This document shows positions 61,765 through 64,000 of a DNA stretch of 64,000 nt, one piece after another. Origin of the DNA: Nostocales cyanobacterium (GTDB lineage: Bacteria; Cyanobacteriota; Cyanobacteriia; Cyanobacteriales; Nostocaceae); assembly GCA_004292695.1 (NCBI GenBank), contig RDXV01000004.1, positions 1-64,000 on the forward strand. Reading direction: 5' to 3'. Below the pieces are notes generated by a model. It searched no databases and was not told where the DNA came from. It worked only from the letters and a program-made list of their open reading frames with translations. The translations under genes and the position numbers were made by a program. Numbering within the stretch: position 1 is the first letter of the stretch; each line of letters begins with the position of its first letter.

Positions 61765-62403
61765 TTAGTGATTATTATTATTAATTCGAGGACTACGCGC
61801 ACCAGTAACAGCACCAAATAATGCAGCTAATAAACCTAATAAAGAACCTAAGACAAACCACCATAAAATTCTTGATACTGCGGCGGCTAATTCTATGGTT
61901 TGTTCTGCTGTTAATGGCGGGAAAACTTCTGGAATATTAGCACCTTGTTGTCGTAGTTGGCTAATAACTTCTACTACGTTATAAGCTGCTATTCCAAATG
62001 CTCCCCATACGCCATTTGCTAATAGAAAAGAACTTACTGCTAAGGTAGCAGCCCACAAAATTGAACCATTAAGTAATGCTGTATCTCTGTGCATTGGTCC
62101 ACAGGCGCGAGTTGTGATCCAACCACCTAAAAATAGAGAAATTAATAAAGCAATGGTTGACCAAACTCCTACATTACTAACTATCCCAGCGATAATTGTT
62201 GTAGATACTAAAAAGTCTGCAATTCTCGCAGCACCAATAGCACCAAAAAAAGAACTCAAAATTAATTGAGTGGCTAAAGCAACTAAAATACCAGATATTA
62301 TTGGACCCCAACGTACTCTATCTCGATATTCTGCTACCCTTCCTGCTATTACAGATGATTCAGAAGGTAGAATTTCATCCCCCACTCGATTTACATAAGA
62401 CAT
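61765..62403 (-). CDS. Four-helix membrane protein of unknown function
   Basis: 212 residues. Predicted membrane helices near 32-55 (WGPIISGILVALATQLILSSFFGAIGAA), 65-95 (with GVWSTIALLISLFLGGWITT), 105-130 (LLNGSILWAATLAVSSFLLANGVWGAFG) and 175-200 (LWWFVLGSLLGLLAALFGAVTG). A conserved-looking TTRACGPMHRDTALLNG loop lies between helices 2 and 3. This pattern occurs in uncharacterised cyanobacterial membrane proteins. It has a good ribosome-binding site (GGGAG) and stands alone. Confidence 0.75.
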   Translation of the reverse strand: MSYVNRVGDEILPSESSVIAGRVAEYRDRVRWGPIISGILVALATQLILSSFFGAIGAARIADFLVSTTIIAGIVSNVGVWSTIALLISLFLGGWITTRACGPMHRDTALLNGSILWAATLAVSSFLLANGVWGAFGIAAYNVVEVISQLRQQGANIPEVFPPLTAEQTIELAAAVSRILWWFVLGSLLGLLAALFGAVTGARSPRINNNNH

Positions 62404-62618
62404 GGCTTTATTACTCCCTTGCTATTTCAGCAAAGTTTATTTGTTGATGCTTATATTGAAAATTAAATTTCTATTTCATGTTTTTAATATCTATCATCAG
62501 CAAGAGTTAACCACTCTGTCGTAGGTATGAATCAATAGATAACAGAGATAATCTTAATTATTATTACGTCTAATTTTTGATTTTTGATTTTTTATCGTTT
62601 ATTTTTAATTTGTAATTC

Positions 62619-62948
62619 TTAATTTTTAATTCTTACTGCTGTTCCTGTGGCAGTTATTAATAATAAAACTCCAGATTGATCAACATTAATTGTACCTGTA
62701 TCAATTTCAATTCCAATTACTGCATCTGCACCTAATCTTTGCGCCCTTTGTTCTAATTCTTCTAATGCTTTTTTTTGTCCTTCCTCAAATAAACTCTCGT
62801 AGCTACCAGTACGACCACCTACAATATTACGAATACCTGCAAAAAAGTCACGGACTATGTTACTGCCATAGACAACTTCTGCTGTAACAATACCTAAGTA
62901 GGAATCAATAACAGCACCTTGAATTACATCTGTGGTACTTAAAAGCAT
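62619..62948 (-). CDS. YbjQ/UPF0145 family protein
   Basis: 109 residues. Typical pieces: the N-terminal STTDVIQGAVIDSYLGIVTAEVVYGSN, IVRDFFAGIRNIVGGRTGSYE, and the helix KKALEELEQRAQRLGADAVIGIEIDTGTI. The family forms pentamers and is labelled heavy-metal-binding, but the role is unclear. It is monocistronic. Confidence 0.9.
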   Translation of the reverse strand: MLLSTTDVIQGAVIDSYLGIVTAEVVYGSNIVRDFFAGIRNIVGGRTGSYESLFEEGQKKALEELEQRAQRLGADAVIGIEIDTGTINVDQSGVLLLITATGTAVRIKN

Positions 62949-63358
62949 AATTTCACCTCATATACAGCTAACAACTTGATAAATTTTGCCCTTGCATTTT
63001 TTGGGGACAGATTGTTAAAATTTTAGGAACTTTTTAGATATTGTGTGAATCTTGGTACTTTGACGCTACCATAAGTTGAAGTAAAAATTGCACCCATCAA
63101 AAAGTTATTGTTTATGGGTGGGCTAAATACCAGGGCTAAATGTATAAAATACTTCATCTATCTGTATAATCAACTAAGTGTGATAAACATTAAACATTTG
63201 AGATGTTTAATGCTGACAATGGGAATATGTTCATTAATTTAGCGCAAATGAAGAAATAATGGAGAAACACTGTTTTCAAAACTAAAGATTTTTGTTTTAA
63301 TGTACGAACAAAAAAATTTCACTACTTCACTAAAATTTATTTAAGGAATTGACGATTT
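62949..63358. other. Intergenic region before the TPR gene
   Basis: No gene is seen. The stretch should hold the promoters of the two divergent genes. AAGGAATT lies 8 bases before the TPR start at 63359. Confidence 0.5.
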
Positions 63359-64000
63359 ATGTTGTACAAACAAACTTCATTTTTAGTAGCTGTTCTTTTG
63401 TTAGGAAGTGTAGTTACTGTTACTCCTGTAATGGCTCAAAGCTCGGAAACCCTGATAGCACAGGCGAGCAACCCCAGACTTAAAGAGCTTTTAGAACAGG
63501 GAAGAAGATTAGTAGATACAGGAGATTATAATGGCGCGATCTCAGTTTATCAAGAAGCAGCCAGATTAGATCCCAGAAATGCGAGAATTCATTCTGGAAT
63601 CGGTTACTTATACGCTCAACAAAATAATTTTAAATCAGCTTTAGATTCATACCGTCGTGCGATCGCCATTGATGGTAACAACAGTGATTTTTATTACGCA
63701 ATTGGTTACATCAAAGGTAACTTAGGAGACACTAATGGAGCGAAAGAAGCTTACCGTCGTTCCATACAACTAAATCGTGGTAATTTCAATGCTTATTTAG
63801 GTTTAGGTGTTACACAAACTGCATTAGGTGATTATGAATCAGCGATGTGGGCTTATGAAAAAGCAATTGAAATCAATAAGAATAACCCACAAATTTATGA
63901 ATTAATGGGATCAATGTTCAAAAAAAGACAACAAACCCAACAAGCCAGTAATGTATTGAGAAAAGCACTCAGTTTATATCGTAGTAGTAATGATGCAGAA
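63359..64000 (+). CDS. Exported TPR protein (cut by the window end)
   Basis: 214 codons are present; the gene continues past the window. A Sec-type signal peptide, FLVAVLLLGSVVTVTPVMAQ, with cleavage after VMA, is followed by a Gln/Ser linker and five or so tetratricopeptide repeats, such as GDYNGAISVYQEAARLDPRN, NFKSALDSYRRAIAIDGNN and GDYESAMWAYEKAIEINKNN. Such periplasmic TPR proteins of cyanobacteria act as scaffolds; no partner is visible. The ATG 63359 has AAGGAATT upstream. Confidence 0.88.
   Translation, partial: MLYKQTSFLVAVLLLGSVVTVTPVMAQSSETLIAQASNPRLKELLEQGRRLVDTGDYNGAISVYQEAARLDPRNARIHSGIGYLYAQQNNFKSALDSYRRAIAIDGNNSDFYYAIGYIKGNLGDTNGAKEAYRRSIQLNRGNFNAYLGLGVTQTALGDYESAMWAYEKAIEINKNNPQIYELMGSMFKKRQQTQQASNVLRKALSLYRSSNDAE

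Noticed and set aside
1-64000. tRNA, rRNA or tmRNA genes
   Set aside because: No GGTTCGAATCC-type T-loop with a matching acceptor stem or rRNA core was seen by eye. A covariance-model scan would settle this.

Overview
The window comes from a filamentous, nitrogen-fixing-type cyanobacterium (order Nostocales; the AT-rich DNA and gene content suggest an Anabaena, Dolichospermum or Aphanizomenon relative). The evidence is psbO, a SigF-type sigma factor, cyanophycin genes cphB-cphA, the cyanobacterial suf operon with its repressor SufR, the gene order psbO / ftsQ / ftsZ / gshB / grx / hflX, scattered GCGATCGC (HIP1) palindromes, and many short tandem repeats of cyanobacterial type. Genus is an inference.

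Layout. 0.2-5.5 kb: trmD (minus), then cyanophycinase and cyanophycin synthetase (plus). 5.5-14.8 kb: an accessory block with two unpaired antitoxin-like genes, a four-gene operon built on a 903-residue dynamin-like GTPase with two or three membrane or coiled-coil partners, a DUF29 gene, a DUF433/DUF5615 toxin-antitoxin pair and an Rpn-type nuclease. These are separated by copies of a 49-bp repeat and a duplicated 75-bp two-hairpin element. 14.9-31.6 kb: mostly housekeeping genes (SRPBCC protein, radical SAM enzyme, SemiSWEET, a repeat protein, a lipoprotein, sigF, psbO, ftsQ, ftsZ, gshB, grxC, hflX) with one TnpB remnant. 31.8-36.5 kb: an AAA ATPase between two paralogues that share a domain that looks like an ATPase without a P-loop, then an FHA protein. 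37-43.4 kb: copper P-type ATPase, small membrane proteins, CPBP protease. 44-51 kb: a 930-residue beta-rich protein, an ABC exporter, a previously easy-to-miss 50-residue microviridin precursor, a deaminase-toxin remnant, a HEAT protein. 51.8-57.8 kb: sufS, sufD, sufC, sufB (minus) with divergent sufR and two perfect CAAC-N6-GTTG operators. 57.8-60.6 kb: a PARIS-like AAA/DUF4435 pair and a truncated kinase. 60.8-64 kb: small proteins, a PEBP gene with an out-of-frame lipoprotein signal, YbjQ, and a TPR protein cut by the window end.

How the genes fit together. CphB and CphA degrade and build the nitrogen store cyanophycin. SufBCDS build Fe-S clusters under SufR control. GshB, glutaredoxin and Suf serve thiol and redox balance. 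FtsQ and FtsZ act in division. The accessory blocks look like conflict or defence modules (dynamin operon, toxin-antitoxin genes, PARIS-like pair, STAND-like pair) and a partial ribosomal-peptide locus. The strongest candidates for something new are the dynamin-centred operon (6.3-11.7 kb) and the ligase-less microviridin locus (47.2-49.5 kb).
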